From the NCBI GenBank assembly GCA_005772955.1, contig SXID01000132.1, positions 1 to 49,092 on the forward strand: DNA of 49,092 bases, in the 5' to 3' direction. The notes below the pieces were generated by a model. The model was given only the letters and a program-made list of their open reading frames with translations, had not been told where the DNA came from and searched no databases. The translations under genes and the position numbers were made by a program. The number at the start of each line of letters is the position of its first letter. Position 1 is the stretch's first letter. This document shows positions 8,600-16,710 of the stretch, one piece after another. The DNA is from Planctomycetia bacterium. GTDB taxonomy: Bacteria > Planctomycetota > Planctomycetia > Gemmatales > Gemmataceae.

Positions 8600-9691
8600 T
8601 CATCGTGACGCCGCCCTTCTCCATTTGACCAGCGCGCGAGTGACCGCGAACAACGCGACCGCGGCGACCGCACCGAAGTAGATCCATACCGTGCGCATCG
8701 AAATTGGCGGCGGCGGCAAGGGTGCGTCGGGCGTCGCGAACAGCGGTTCGTCGGGGGGTGCTCCTTTCGCGTCTGCGGCCCTGGTCACAGCTTCGCGGTG
8801 TTGCATCAATATCTTGCGGTTGCTGTAGGTGAACGTACTCACGCACTCGTCCATGATCTTCCGCGCCGCGGAGAACTCACTCTTCGCCGCGTAGACCTCG
8901 GCGAGCAGCCAGTAGAGACGCGGGTCGGTTGGGAACCACAGCACGAGTTGCTGAACGATCGCGAGCGAGTCGGACGGCAACTTCGCCTGCTCCGCGGGCG
9001 CCAGTACGCCCGGCTCGTAGACGCCGGCCGCGTTCACGAAGTTCACGTCGAAGATGCGATCTGGTAATTCGCTTTCCGGCGCGGGCTTGGCTCCACGCGC
9101 CTCTTCCATTCGGAGACGCGCGAGCTTCAGTAGTGACCCGGAGTTCAGTTTGAGTTGCCACGCGAGTTGTTGTGGCGTGAGGCCGGGGAACTGCTTTGGC
9201 GGTAGCTCTTCGTTGACGATGCTGAAGAAGTTGAAAGCCCGGCCCCAATCACCCTGAGCCACCGCGATGTGAGCCAGCGTGACGTTCCCCAGGTATCCCT
9301 GTCGATGTTTGGCCACGAGGGCGCCGTCGGCCTCGCCAGGCCGGCCGAATCGGAGTTGATCGACCGCCAGCGCCACGCTTTGCACCTGGGTGCGGTCGCG
9401 GAGTTTCAACCCCTTGTCGATGCGATCCTTTACAATCCCGCGATCGCTCTTGAGCCTCTTCGTGGGGTCGTTTGGATCGGGGCCGTCGAGTGGCCATTGC
9501 GGGTTGCCCGCGTTCAGCAGCACCAACCGGCGGCGGCCGAACTCGTCGAACGGGAGCGGTTCAGGCACGCCCGCGGCGCTCACCAGGACCGCCATCGGGT
9601 CGTCCGGGTGGTGCAGCGATGCGCGCCCTTCCAACAGCGCGAGCAAGGTCGCAACGACGGCACCGAGAGCGAGCATTCCGGGACGGATCAC
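8600..9691 (-). CDS. Membrane-anchored tetratricopeptide-like protein
   Basis: 363 residues. A hydrophobic segment at the N-terminus and another near the C-terminus (VWIYFGAVAAVALFAVTRAL) flank an Ala/Leu-rich helical middle that looks like degenerate TPR units, for example around IVQQLVLWFPTDPRLYWLLAE. The GTG start overlaps the TGA of the upstream gene as GTGA, suggesting translational coupling; an alternative ATG lies five codons further on. The role is unknown, possibly assembly or scaffolding at the membrane. I do not recognise a named family. Confidence 0.7.
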   Translation of the reverse strand: MIRPGMLALGAVVATLLALLEGRASLHHPDDPMAVLVSAAGVPEPLPFDEFGRRRLVLLNAGNPQWPLDGPDPNDPTKRLKSDRGIVKDRIDKGLKLRDRTQVQSVALAVDQLRFGRPGEADGALVAKHRQGYLGNVTLAHIAVAQGDWGRAFNFFSIVNEELPPKQFPGLTPQQLAWQLKLNSGSLLKLARLRMEEARGAKPAPESELPDRIFDVNFVNAAGVYEPGVLAPAEQAKLPSDSLAIVQQLVLWFPTDPRLYWLLAEVYAAKSEFSAARKIMDECVSTFTYSNRKILMQHREAVTRAADAKGAPPDEPLFATPDAPLPPPPISMRTVWIYFGAVAAVALFAVTRALVKWRRAASR

Positions 9692-10095
9692 TTTCGCTGT
9701 CCTTCTGGTGAATTGACACGCGCGAGGGCGAAACCCCTACTCGGCGATTCCACCGCCGCGAGCACGGCCGCGGTGCAGTCTGCTCCACCGCTAATGTTCA
9801 CCCAGACGGCCCACGGGGTCCACAGCAACCCCCACGGGATGCCCCACGGACCCAGCAATAGCGCCAGGAAGCTGTACCACACACCCCAGAAGTATCGCTG
9901 GTGCCAGGAGTTCGTGAGAAAGACTTCGGACTGCCGGCGCACGGTTACGAACACGAGCGAGAAGCAGTATTCGAATCGCACGCAGCGAGCGCCGGCGGCG
10001 ACCCGTGTGCGCAGTTCCTCGGCGAACAGCGGCCGTGTGCCGCGCAGATGGAGGAGTTCCGAAGACGAATGTTGATTCTGGACTGCTGTTTGCAT
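9688..10095 (-). CDS. Small hypothetical membrane protein
   Basis: 135 residues with a Trp-rich hydrophobic segment (YFWGVWYSFLALLLGPWG, then IPWGLLWTPWAVWV). The preceding part, with several Arg and Cys residues, is likely cytoplasmic. Start ATG 10095 is inferred; the frame stays open further upstream but that part is Arg-rich and lies antisense to the BON-domain remnant. Its stop overlaps the start of the downstream TPR-like gene, so the two are probably co-translated. No family recognised. Confidence 0.6.
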   Translation of the reverse strand: MQTAVQNQHSSSELLHLRGTRPLFAEELRTRVAAGARCVRFEYCFSLVFVTVRRQSEVFLTNSWHQRYFWGVWYSFLALLLGPWGIPWGLLWTPWAVWVNISGGADCTAAVLAAVESPSRGFALARVNSPEGQRK

Positions 10096-10114
10096 CGGGT
10101 TCCATCGTCTTTGA

Positions 10115-10370
10115 AAATACGCTTCCGGAACCGCGAGGCACGAAGGGCCGAAGAGTACAACCGCTACGTCGCTACTCGAGATTGTTACGCAAAGCGTTTT
10201 CGACCGGACCAACCGTCGGGTGAAGAACCTCGAAGTCGAAATCGCAACCGGCGGGGACCGCGTTGTCCTTCGCGGTCGGACCAACTCGTATCACGTCAAG
10301 CAACTCGCACACCAGGGCGCGCGAAGCGATTCCGAACGCCCGCCTCGACAACGTTCTCGTCGTCGAGTGA
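10115..10370 (+). pseudogene. Decayed BON-domain gene
   Basis: Reading from about 10115 gives a stretch including LLEIVTQSVFDRTNRRV, then VVLRGRTNSYHVKQLAHQG, which resembles the short BON domain proteins of planctomycetes. Near base 10315 the frame changes and a second frame continues with EAIPNARLDNVLVVE and a stop at 10368-10370. There is no ATG/GTG/TTG at the expected start and an in-frame stop sits at 10112-10114. I therefore read this as a remnant with a lost start and one frameshift. The identification rests on visual motif similarity only. Confidence 0.5.
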
Positions 10371-10380
10371 AAAGCGATTG

Positions 10381-10504
10381 AAAGCAGATTAACCACGAAG
10401 GCACGAAGGGCACAAAGAAGGCAAGAAACAGAAGTGGTTTCAAGAACTACTCTTCGCTTTCGGTCTTCTTTGTGTCCTTCGTGCCTTTGTGGTTAATCCG
10501 CTTT
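10381..10504. repeat. Dispersed inverted repeat, roughly 40-bp arms
   Basis: Arms 10381-10420 and 10465-10504 with a few mismatches, core taaccacgaaggcacgaagg. Sequences of this kind are familiar from planctomycete and related genomes (general knowledge, not checked). The right arm supplies the TAA stop and last codons of queF. Confidence 0.8.
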
Positions 10505-10870
10505 TGTTCTGCTCTCATACTCGCACACCACCTTCGTGGTGATGCCGCCACGCGGTGTCCACACCGACACTACCTTGCACCGCACCGGCTTGCACGTAGC
10601 CACGAAGTCGTCGAGCAGTTGGTTCGTCACCTGTTCGTAGAAGATACCTTGGTCGCGAAACCGTTGGAGGTAGAGCTTCAGCGACTTCAGTTCGACGCAC
10701 GTCTCGCCCGGTGTGTACGTGAACGTGATGACGCCGAAGTCCGGCTGGCCGGTCTTCGGGCACACACTGGTGAACTCCGGGCACACGATCTCGATGGAGA
10801 ACTCCCGGCCCGGTCGCGGGTTCGGGAACGTCTCCAACTGCTCAACGGATGGCGTTTCGGTCGGTTCCAT
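10493..10870 (-). CDS. queF: NADPH-dependent preQ0 reductase QueF
   Basis: 125 residues, the unimodal (short) QueF type. It reduces 7-cyano-7-deazaguanine (preQ0) to preQ1 in queuosine synthesis. The signature [14 protein letters not shown] is intact, with nucleophilic C37 and catalytic D44. The last residues (RTKAD) and the stop come from the right arm of the inverted repeat, so the C-terminus may have been altered by that element. queC, which makes preQ0, diverges 90 bases away; the shared spacer 10871-10959 probably holds both promoters. I saw no clear preQ1 riboswitch there. Confidence 0.92.
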   Translation of the reverse strand: MEPTETPSVEQLETFPNPRPGREFSIEIVCPEFTSVCPKTGQPDFGVITFTYTPGETCVELKSLKLYLQRFRDQGIFYEQVTNQLLDDFVATCKPVRCKVVSVWTPRGGITTKVVCEYESRTKAD

Positions 10871-10959
10871 GCTGCGGTTCTCGTGGTTACTATCTTGATA
10901 GGCGGAGGGCGAACGAGGTTCTACCCCCAGTGAGCCGCAAGCCGAAGGCGAGCGCGTGC

Positions 10960-11646
10960 ATGAAAGCAGTCGTTCTACTCAGTGGCGGGTTGGACAGCAC
11001 CACGGCGCTCGCGGTCGCGCGAAGCAAAGGCTTCAAGTGTTACGCGCTGTCGGTCGATTACGGCCAGCGGCACCGCGTCGAACTCGACCGCGCAACGACC
11101 GTCGCGAAGGCGCTCGGCGTGATCGAACACCGCGTGGTGAAGCTCGACCTGCGCCAGATCGGCGGATCGGCCCTGACAGCGGAGATCGCGGTACCGAAGG
11201 ACCGGTCCGCGAACGACATGAGCCACGGTGTGCCGGTGACCTACGTCCCGGCGCGCAACACAATCCTGCTGGGCTTGGCGCTGGGCTACGCGGAAGTGGT
11301 GTGCGCGTTCGACATCTTCATCGGCGCGAATGTCCTCGATTATTCGGGCTACCCCGATTGCCGACCGGAGTTCCTGAGTGCGTTCGAGAGCCTCGCGAAC
11401 CTCGCGACGAAGGCCGGGACCGAGGGCGCGGGGCGGTTCCACGTTCACTCGCCACTGTTGAAGATGACGAAGGCGGAGATCATTCAGGAAGGAGTCAGGC
11501 TCGGCGTCGATTACGCGCTGACGTTGAGTTGCTACGATCCCGACGCGACCGGCCGCGCGTGCGGCCGGTGCGATTCGTGTACGCTGCGGAAGAAAGGCTT
11601 CGCCGAAGCCGGCGTACCGGACCCGACGGTGTATCAGTCAGAGTAG
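10960..11646 (+). CDS. queC: 7-cyano-7-deazaguanine synthase QueC
   Basis: 228 residues. ATP-dependent conversion of 7-carboxy-7-deazaguanine to preQ0. The PP-loop motif SGGLDSTT sits at residues 8-15 and a zinc-binding cysteine cluster near the C-terminus ([17 protein letters not shown]) is complete. Start ATG 10960 puts the PP-loop at the usual distance from the N-terminus. Head-to-head with queF, so the two preQ enzymes are genetically linked. The stop codon lies in the left arm of the repeat at 11642-11714. Confidence 0.94.
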   Translation: MKAVVLLSGGLDSTTALAVARSKGFKCYALSVDYGQRHRVELDRATTVAKALGVIEHRVVKLDLRQIGGSALTAEIAVPKDRSANDMSHGVPVTYVPARNTILLGLALGYAEVVCAFDIFIGANVLDYSGYPDCRPEFLSAFESLANLATKAGTEGAGRFHVHSPLLKMTKAEIIQEGVRLGVDYALTLSCYDPDATGRACGRCDSCTLRKKGFAEAGVPDPTVYQSE

Positions 11647-11714
11647 TAGGCACACGCCATGTGCCTCCGCTTCATGCATCGAATCGCGACGGCACACGGC
11701 ATGTGTCTACTACT
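11642..11714. repeat. Inverted repeat, ggcacacgccatgtgcc family (copy 1)
   Basis: Arms 11642-11665 and 11691-11714 with three mismatches. A second copy of the same sequence family is at 15105-15205. It sits between two convergent genes and could act as a bidirectional terminator. Confidence 0.8.
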
Positions 11715-11722
11715 TTCGAGCC

Positions 11723-12100
11723 TCACTCTTCCTTGCCTTCGCCCTTCTTGCCCTTACCGCCGCCCTTACCCCTCTCACCACCGCCGGGGAACGGGAAGCC
11801 GCCTTTGCCCTTCTCGAAGCCGCCTTTGCCCTTCTCGCCACCACCGGGGAACGGGAAGCCGCCTTTACCGCCGCCGGGGAACGGGAAGCCGCCTTCCTTG
11901 CCGAACTTGCCCTTCATTTCCTTCAGCTTCTCCGGGTCGAACTTCCCGCCGCCGAAGCCGCCGAACTTGCCCTTACCTTCGACCTTCTTCTCGCCCTCGA
12001 CAGCGCGAGGAGCCGGGGCTTCGTCCGCGGCGGCGTTCGCGTACAGCGTGACCGTGCAGGCCAGTACGAACAGACCGGCGGCCAACAACTTGCGTGACAT
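11723..12100 (-). CDS. Secreted Gly/Lys/Phe-Pro repeat protein
   Basis: 125 residues. A signal peptide (MSRKLLAAGLFVLACTVTLYANAAA) is followed by a low-complexity mature part in which GGFPFPGGG recurs three times, separated by Lys/Glu-rich linkers. The mature protein is very basic and disordered in appearance. A modest purine-rich RBS (AGAGGT) precedes the start. The role is unknown; a cell-surface or nucleic acid/polysaccharide-binding function would be a guess. The repeats are also direct DNA repeats, so length variation between strains is likely. Confidence 0.7.
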   Translation of the reverse strand: MSRKLLAAGLFVLACTVTLYANAAADEAPAPRAVEGEKKVEGKGKFGGFGGGKFDPEKLKEMKGKFGKEGGFPFPGGGKGGFPFPGGGEKGKGGFEKGKGGFPFPGGGERGKGGGKGKKGEGKEE

Positions 12101-12229
12101 GAATACCTCTTTGGCTTGGAGAATGGATCAGCAACCGCTACTTGGTAAACACCACAGTAGCCGCCGCGGGACGCGCAATCGTCTGATAAAGCGGTGAGAG
12201 TCACGTTGTTCCGCGACGCGGGTTCATCC

Positions 12230-13144
12230 ATGATCGATCTTGCTGTTTCGCTCGGCCGGCTCACGCTCCGCAATCCGGTACTCGTGGCTAGCGGCACGTT
12301 CGGGTACGCGAAGGAAATGGCCCCATTCGTGGACTTCGCGAAACTCGGCGGTGTGATCCCCAAGACCGTGACGCACGCGCCGCGAGCCGGCAACCGCCCG
12401 CCGCGCACGGTCGAAACTGCGTCTGGCATGCTCAACGCGATCGGTCTCGACAACGACGGCCTCGAACACTTTCTCGCGCATCACCTACCGTACCTTAGCA
12501 CGCTCCCGACCGCGATCATCGGCAACATCGCGGGAAAGAGCGAAGACGAGTTCGTCGCGATGGCCGCGCGTGTTCACGCGAGTAAAGACGGACTCGCGGC
12601 GTTAGAGCTGAATCTATCGTGCCCGAACGTGGCGGGCGGCACCGACTTCGCCAGCGACCCGGAACTCACAAAACGCATCGTCCGCCGCTGTCGCGATGTG
12701 TGCCCGGACTTGCCGCTCATCGCGAAACTCACGCCGAACGTGACCGACATCACGCTCATCGCGCGTGCCGCGGCCGACGGTGGCGCCGACGCCGTGAGCG
12801 CGGTGAATACGTTCGTCGGAATGGCAGTCAATTGGCGAACGCGCAAGCCGATCCTCGGCAACGTGACCGGTGGATTAAGCGGTCCGGCGATCAAGCCTTT
12901 GGCGCTGCGAGCGGTGTGGCGCATCTCGCAGTTGAAGGCGATTCCCGTTATCGCGGTGGGGGGGATCGCAACAATTGACGACGTGATGGACTTTCTCGTG
13001 GTCGGCGCGACCGCGGTTCAGATCGGCACCGCGAACTTCTACTCTCCGACCGCAAGTGTGATGCTCGTGGACGCTCTGCCTGGCGCGATCGAATCGCTCG
13101 GCGTGCGGAGCGTGCGTGAAGTCGTCGGAACGTTGAAGGTGTGA
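12230..13144 (+). CDS. pyrD: Dihydroorotate dehydrogenase, class 1B type
   Basis: 304 residues. Oxidises dihydroorotate to orotate in pyrimidine synthesis; class 1 enzymes are cytosolic FMN proteins. Visible: SGTFGYAKE near residue 21, NLSCPNV with the catalytic cysteine C131, [10 protein letters not shown], and the FMN-phosphate region [27 protein letters not shown] in two halves. The NAD-dependent class 1B form normally needs a PyrK partner, which is not in this window. ATG 12230 is favoured over a GTG at 12194 because homologues begin close to DLAVSLGRL. Confidence 0.93.
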   Translation: MIDLAVSLGRLTLRNPVLVASGTFGYAKEMAPFVDFAKLGGVIPKTVTHAPRAGNRPPRTVETASGMLNAIGLDNDGLEHFLAHHLPYLSTLPTAIIGNIAGKSEDEFVAMAARVHASKDGLAALELNLSCPNVAGGTDFASDPELTKRIVRRCRDVCPDLPLIAKLTPNVTDITLIARAAADGGADAVSAVNTFVGMAVNWRTRKPILGNVTGGLSGPAIKPLALRAVWRISQLKAIPVIAVGGIATIDDVMDFLVVGATAVQIGTANFYSPTASVMLVDALPGAIESLGVRSVREVVGTLKV

Positions 13145-13159
13145 GGAGTTTTTGTTTTC

Positions 13160-13182
13160 CCCTCTCCCCTTGCGGGAGAGGG
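13160..13182. terminator. Hairpin between convergent pyrD and the coiled-coil gene
   Basis: 9-bp arms ccctctccc/gggagaggg with a short loop, preceded on + by a T-rich run (tttttgtttt). It may terminate both convergent genes. Similar C/G-rich hairpins recur in this genome. Confidence 0.55.
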
Positions 13183-13194
13183 CAAGAAACAGCG

Positions 13195-14478
13195 TTACGC
13201 GGCCCGATTCGCGAAGTCGAACGCAAGCACCTCATCGCTTTCCGCGTCGCTCGCTTCCGGCACCACGTCGCCCCAGGGCAACTCGGTTGGAGGCAAGTCC
13301 GGCGGTTCTGGCAGGTCCATTTCGAGCAACACCCCGGCCATGCGTTCGACCTCCTCGCGAAGCGCGGCCAGTTCCGCCGGGATTGCGGGCCGTGCGTCGT
13401 TCACTGCCGTCGCGAACGGGATTCCATCGTCGCTCGCCTGGCGCGCGATCAGCGCCTCTTCACGCCGGGCCAGGCTGGCTTCGAGGTGCTCACGCTCCGT
13501 GTGCCATCGCATTTCGAACGCGACCAGTTTCGATTGCCACGCTTCGAGCCGCAACCGGAGTTGCCACAGTTCGTAGGCGTCCTCACGCCGGCGAGCATCG
13601 GCGCGACCGAGGCGGTGCTCGCGGGCGTCAAGTTCGCTCTCGCGGTGTCGAAGCGTGCGGGCGAGGTGTTCCATCTCCACAACGGTGGCTCGCTCGGCTT
13701 CTTGCCACCCAGCGCGAGCGGCGGCGAGTTGCGCGAACTGTTCCGCGAGCAGTCGGCGCCGGTCGTTCAACCCGTCCTTGTCGCGCGCCACGCTGGCGAA
13801 CATCGTCGTGACTGTGGCCCGCTCGACGTTCATTCGGTCTTCTTTCCTGGCGAGTTCATCAGCCCACTTGGTGAGGTCGCGGTCAGTCGCGCGATCGAGC
13901 GCGACGCTCAGTTCCATCGGCGGTTCGGCGCCCGGAACGGGCGCGAGCGCCTCAAACCGCAGTTGTTCGCGTTGGCGTTCGAGTTCGTCCACAACCTGCC
14001 GGGCATTGCGTGATCGTGCGTCGAGCGCGGCGGCTTCTTCGCGAAGCACGGCGACCTCACGCTGAATTTTGATTCGCGCGTCCGCTTCACCTTTCTCGCG
14101 CGCCGCGAGCGCGACAGTGCGGGAATCGATCGCGGCAGTCTGCGCCGCGTGGAAACGATTCGCCTCGTCCCATTCGTCGGCCAGTCGCTGTTGGCGCGCT
14201 GCGATTTCGGCCCACGCGGCACGCTGTCGCTCACGGTCGGCCACGGTTGTGATGTTGAAGTTCGACTGTGCCTCGTTGAACCGTGCATCGCGCGCATCGA
14301 GTTGGGCACGGTCGGCGTCGAGTTGAGCTCGGGCCGTGTCAAGTGTGTGCCGGAGTCGGCGCGCAAGTCGGCTCGCGAGGTTGCGGGCGCGGCTCCGTTC
14401 GCGGTCGGCGGTGCGATGCGCAGCACGGGCCTCTGCAAGCAACCGGTCCCGTTCGCACTCGTTCTGCGTCTGTGACAT
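13195..14478 (-). CDS. Long coiled-coil protein
   Basis: 427 residues, almost entirely Arg/Glu/Ala-rich helix with heptad character from about residue 15 to 370, for example around AQLDADRAQLDARDARFNE. There is no signal peptide or membrane segment. The last 60 residues are acidic and Pro-rich (DLPEPPDLPPTELPWG). It may act as a cytoplasmic filament, scaffold or chromosome-associated protein; nothing specific can be assigned. Start MSQTQNE at 14478 is preferred to an upstream frame that reads through the repeat at 14559-14650. Downstream of trxA on the same strand, but separated by that repeat. Confidence 0.75.
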   Translation of the reverse strand: MSQTQNECERDRLLAEARAAHRTADRERSRARNLASRLARRLRHTLDTARAQLDADRAQLDARDARFNEAQSNFNITTVADRERQRAAWAEIAARQQRLADEWDEANRFHAAQTAAIDSRTVALAAREKGEADARIKIQREVAVLREEAAALDARSRNARQVVDELERQREQLRFEALAPVPGAEPPMELSVALDRATDRDLTKWADELARKEDRMNVERATVTTMFASVARDKDGLNDRRRLLAEQFAQLAAARAGWQEAERATVVEMEHLARTLRHRESELDAREHRLGRADARRREDAYELWQLRLRLEAWQSKLVAFEMRWHTEREHLEASLARREEALIARQASDDGIPFATAVNDARPAIPAELAALREEVERMAGVLLEMDLPEPPDLPPTELPWGDVVPEASDAESDEVLAFDFANRAA

Positions 14479-14558
14479 ACACCACCTGTCGCCGACGGAA
14501 AAACCCTCATTTCTTATCGGCGCGTGGGGGCGGAATCTTAAGATGAAGGGATTCAGAA

Positions 14559-14650
14559 GAGGGGAGAAGGGGAGAAGGGGAGACACGAGAAAGGGAGAAG
14601 CCTCGTCGGGCATTTTCTCCCTATTCTTGTGTCTCCCCTTCTCCCCCTTC
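14559..14650. repeat. Purine/pyrimidine inverted repeat
   Basis: Imperfect arms 14559-14599 and 14615-14650 made of gggagaaggggagacac-type sequence and its complement. It lies between trxA and the coiled-coil gene on the - strand, where it could attenuate transcription. Confidence 0.7.
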
Positions 14651-14657
14651 TTTTCGT

Positions 14658-14987
14658 TTACGTGTACTTGTTGATCAGGTTCGCCAGTTCGTCGGGCGAG
14701 AGGACACCGCTCTCCGTGTGAACGGGTGTGTCGCTGCCCTTGAAGAACAGGATGCGGGGGATGGTCATCACGTCGTACTTGACGGCGAGGCTGGGGTTCT
14801 CGTCCACGTTCAGTTTGCCCACCTTCACCTTACCGGCAAACTGGTCGGCGACAGCGTCGATGGTGGATGCGAGCCGGCGGCACGGTCCGCACCAAGGCGC
14901 CCAGAAATCCGCGACCACCAAGGTTCCGCTGGTTACATGGTCATTCCAGTTGCCCTCGGTGAGTTCGATTACGTTCGGGCTTGCCAT
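14658..14987 (-). CDS. trxA: Thioredoxin
   Basis: 109 residues, full length. The active site WCGPC (C33, C36) is preceded by VVADFWAP, and the cis-proline region MTIPRILFFKG is present. It is a cytoplasmic disulfide reductase; no signal peptide is seen. The loop between C36 and the next helix (RRLASTIDAV) differs slightly from the commonest sequence (KMLAPILDE), which is minor. Monocistronic or followed by the coiled-coil gene. Confidence 0.95.
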   Translation of the reverse strand: MASPNVIELTEGNWNDHVTSGTLVVADFWAPWCGPCRRLASTIDAVADQFAGKVKVGKLNVDENPSLAVKYDVMTIPRILFFKGSDTPVHTESGVLSPDELANLINKYT

Positions 14988-15104
14988 ACGCGAATCCTCG
15001 GTTGGAGCTGTGGAAACGTCCGCGACCCGCGGGCGGTTCGTCTCCCATTCTATTCAGAAGATTGTACCACACCAACGATCTGCGCTTACGACTGCGTGTG
15101 TTTC

Positions 15105-15205
15105 AAAGTAGTCGGCACACGCCATGTGCCGTGGCTTCGCACATCGAGACAGCCGCGCGGTTTTGGCGCGCAAAGCGTCGGCACACGGCGTGTGCCGACT
15201 ACTTT
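15105..15205. repeat. Inverted repeat, ggcacacgccatgtgcc family (copy 2)
   Basis: Arms 15105-15130 and 15180-15205 (aaagtagtcggcacacgcc and complement), one mismatch. Same family as 11642-11714. It lies in the spacer between the trxA start and tRNA-Glu. Confidence 0.8.
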
Positions 15206-15286
15206 GACACACTGGCTTACGACCCCGTTGCCACTCCTCCGTGCCGCTGCTAAGAATGGTGTGTCCTCGGCATCGCCGACTGGTGT

Positions 15287-15359
15287 GGCCCTATCGTCTA
15301 GTGGCCTAGGACACTGCCCTTTCAAGGCAGGAACTGGAGTTCGAATCTCCATAGGGTCA
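15287..15359 (+). tRNA. tRNA-Glu(UUC)
   Basis: Full cloverleaf: acceptor GGCCCTA/TAGGGTC, U8 present, anticodon stem CTGCC/GGCAG with loop CTTTCAA (anticodon TTC at 15321-15323), T-arm TGGAG-TTCGAAT-CTCCA, discriminator A. CCA is not encoded. It looks canonical, unlike most members of the array at 30942-31866. Confidence 0.95.
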
Positions 15360-15367
15360 CTCGCGCA

Positions 15368-15443
15368 GTTGAGAGTGGGCAGTGAGCAGTGGGCAGCGAA
15401 GGCACCTGCCTTTTCTGCTCACGGCTCACTGCCCACGACTCAC
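15368..15443. repeat. Palindromic element right after tRNA-Glu
   Basis: Imperfect arms starting gttgagagtgggcagtgagcag and ending with its complement near 15443. It begins 8 bases after the tRNA discriminator. A relative lies at the same distance from the 3' end of tRNA-Ile (29570-29642). Confidence 0.75.
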
Positions 15444-15459
15444 TTACAGGGGCTTCTCG

Positions 15460-16104
15460 ATGTTCGGTCTCCCGCTGTGGGCCGTGTACGTTATCCTCGC
15501 TGGGCTGGCGTGGGGCACTTACGTTCCGCTCATTTTCTTCGGCGGGCAGATGCTCAGCCCACTTGGCCCGCAGGGGCAAGTGGTCGGCATCGGTGGGCGG
15601 CTCGCGTCCATCCTTTCGGTTGGCGTCGCGTACATGGTCATGGCTGTCGCAATCCCGGTGGCACTGATGGCGACCCGCGAGGACGCCAAGCCGGACTGGC
15701 GCACGGTTGGTCTGGTGTTCAGCGGTCTCGCGGGCATAGTCGGGGCGGTCGGCGCGATCTGCGTCATCTTCGCGAGCAAGGCCGCGGTCGATGAGGCGAA
15801 GTTCGACGGCGTGAACCCGGCGACCTATCGCGTTTACATCGCGCCCCTCATCTTCTGCCTTGCACCGCTCATCAACACGCTCCTCAGCCTCGTCTGGCAC
15901 CCGAACGCGAAGACCGGTGAGTGGGCCGTATTCCATTTCGACATGCCGGGGTGGAAACTGTGGGTCGGGGTTGCGCTCGTCGCGGCAGGCACCTTCCTCG
16001 TGCTGAAGTCGAAGGAAGATGCGGAAGCGTCGAAGGCGAAACCGCCGGCGCCACCCGCGGCCCCGGCCATCGGTACGGACCCCAAACCCGCGCCGACGCC
16101 ATGA
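15460..16104 (+). CDS. Hypothetical polytopic membrane protein
   Basis: 214 residues with about five hydrophobic segments (near residues 5-27, 45-70, 83-107, 127-147 and 166-184) and a Pro/Ala/Lys-rich cytoplasmic-like tail. The start LWAVYVILAGLAWGTYVPLIF with a conserved-looking GTYVP recalls the DMT/RhaT-type transporter fold, but the protein is shorter than a ten-helix transporter. Function unassigned. ATG 16101 of the next gene overlaps its TGA, so the two are probably coupled. Confidence 0.75.
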   Translation: MFGLPLWAVYVILAGLAWGTYVPLIFFGGQMLSPLGPQGQVVGIGGRLASILSVGVAYMVMAVAIPVALMATREDAKPDWRTVGLVFSGLAGIVGAVGAICVIFASKAAVDEAKFDGVNPATYRVYIAPLIFCLAPLINTLLSLVWHPNAKTGEWAVFHFDMPGWKLWVGVALVAAGTFLVLKSKEDAEASKAKPPAPPAAPAIGTDPKPAPTP

Positions 16105-16517
16105 GTCCTGAAGAGGCTGTGCAGCGGTTGAACACGGTCCTCGCGCACGCCTGGATGATCCGCACGTTCCTGAAACACGCGGACGAGATCCAGGAGAACG
16201 AGGACATGCTCGACGTGCCGCGGACGCTCTACGACAGCATCCGCGCCGTCGAACCCGCGTTCCAGCGCGGCGATTACGGCGACTTTCTTCGCCGGCTGAA
16301 GGGCAAGTTGCCGAAACTCCGCCGCGCCGCGGAGTATTTCCGCGATCACTTCAAAGAGTTCTCCCCGCACACCAACTTCGAGATGGCCTCCGCGAGTTTG
16401 CTCGGCGTGGTGCGGCACCTGGAAGAAGTCTTCGCCGCGGTGAACTGGGACGAGGTGCGCACGCTACCGAAGGCGGATCACGACCCGCTCGACGACATCG
16501 AGATTCCCGAAGTGTGA
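16101..16517 (+). CDS. Hypothetical cytoplasmic protein coupled to the membrane protein
   Basis: 138 residues, mainly helical, acidic, with no signal or membrane segment. The ATGA overlap with the upstream gene is strong evidence for the start and for co-translation. Aromatic and charged residues in the middle (LRRAAEYFRDHFKEFSPHTN) suggest a folded helical bundle. No family recognised; short conserved planctomycete proteins of this sort are common. Confidence 0.75.
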   Translation: MSPEEAVQRLNTVLAHAWMIRTFLKHADEIQENEDMLDVPRTLYDSIRAVEPAFQRGDYGDFLRRLKGKLPKLRRAAEYFRDHFKEFSPHTNFEMASASLLGVVRHLEEVFAAVNWDEVRTLPKADHDPLDDIEIPEV

Positions 16518-16710
16518 TTGCCCGCGTTCTGCCGCTTCTTCCGATCGTGCCACAATTCTCGGCTGGGCAAATTGCGGGTTCTCGTTGACTCCGATCCGAA
16601 CTTACCAAATCATCACAGTGTTCCACCGAATGCCCCGGTAGCGGTGCTTCATCTCTACGAACGTTGCTCGCGGAGTTTCCTCCGCCGGAGGCCGTACGGA
16701 AACCGTCTTC

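Noticed and set aside
10871-10959. preQ1 riboswitch between queF and queC
   Set aside because: No recognisable aptamer (C-rich hairpin followed by the A-rich tail) could be drawn in the spacer.
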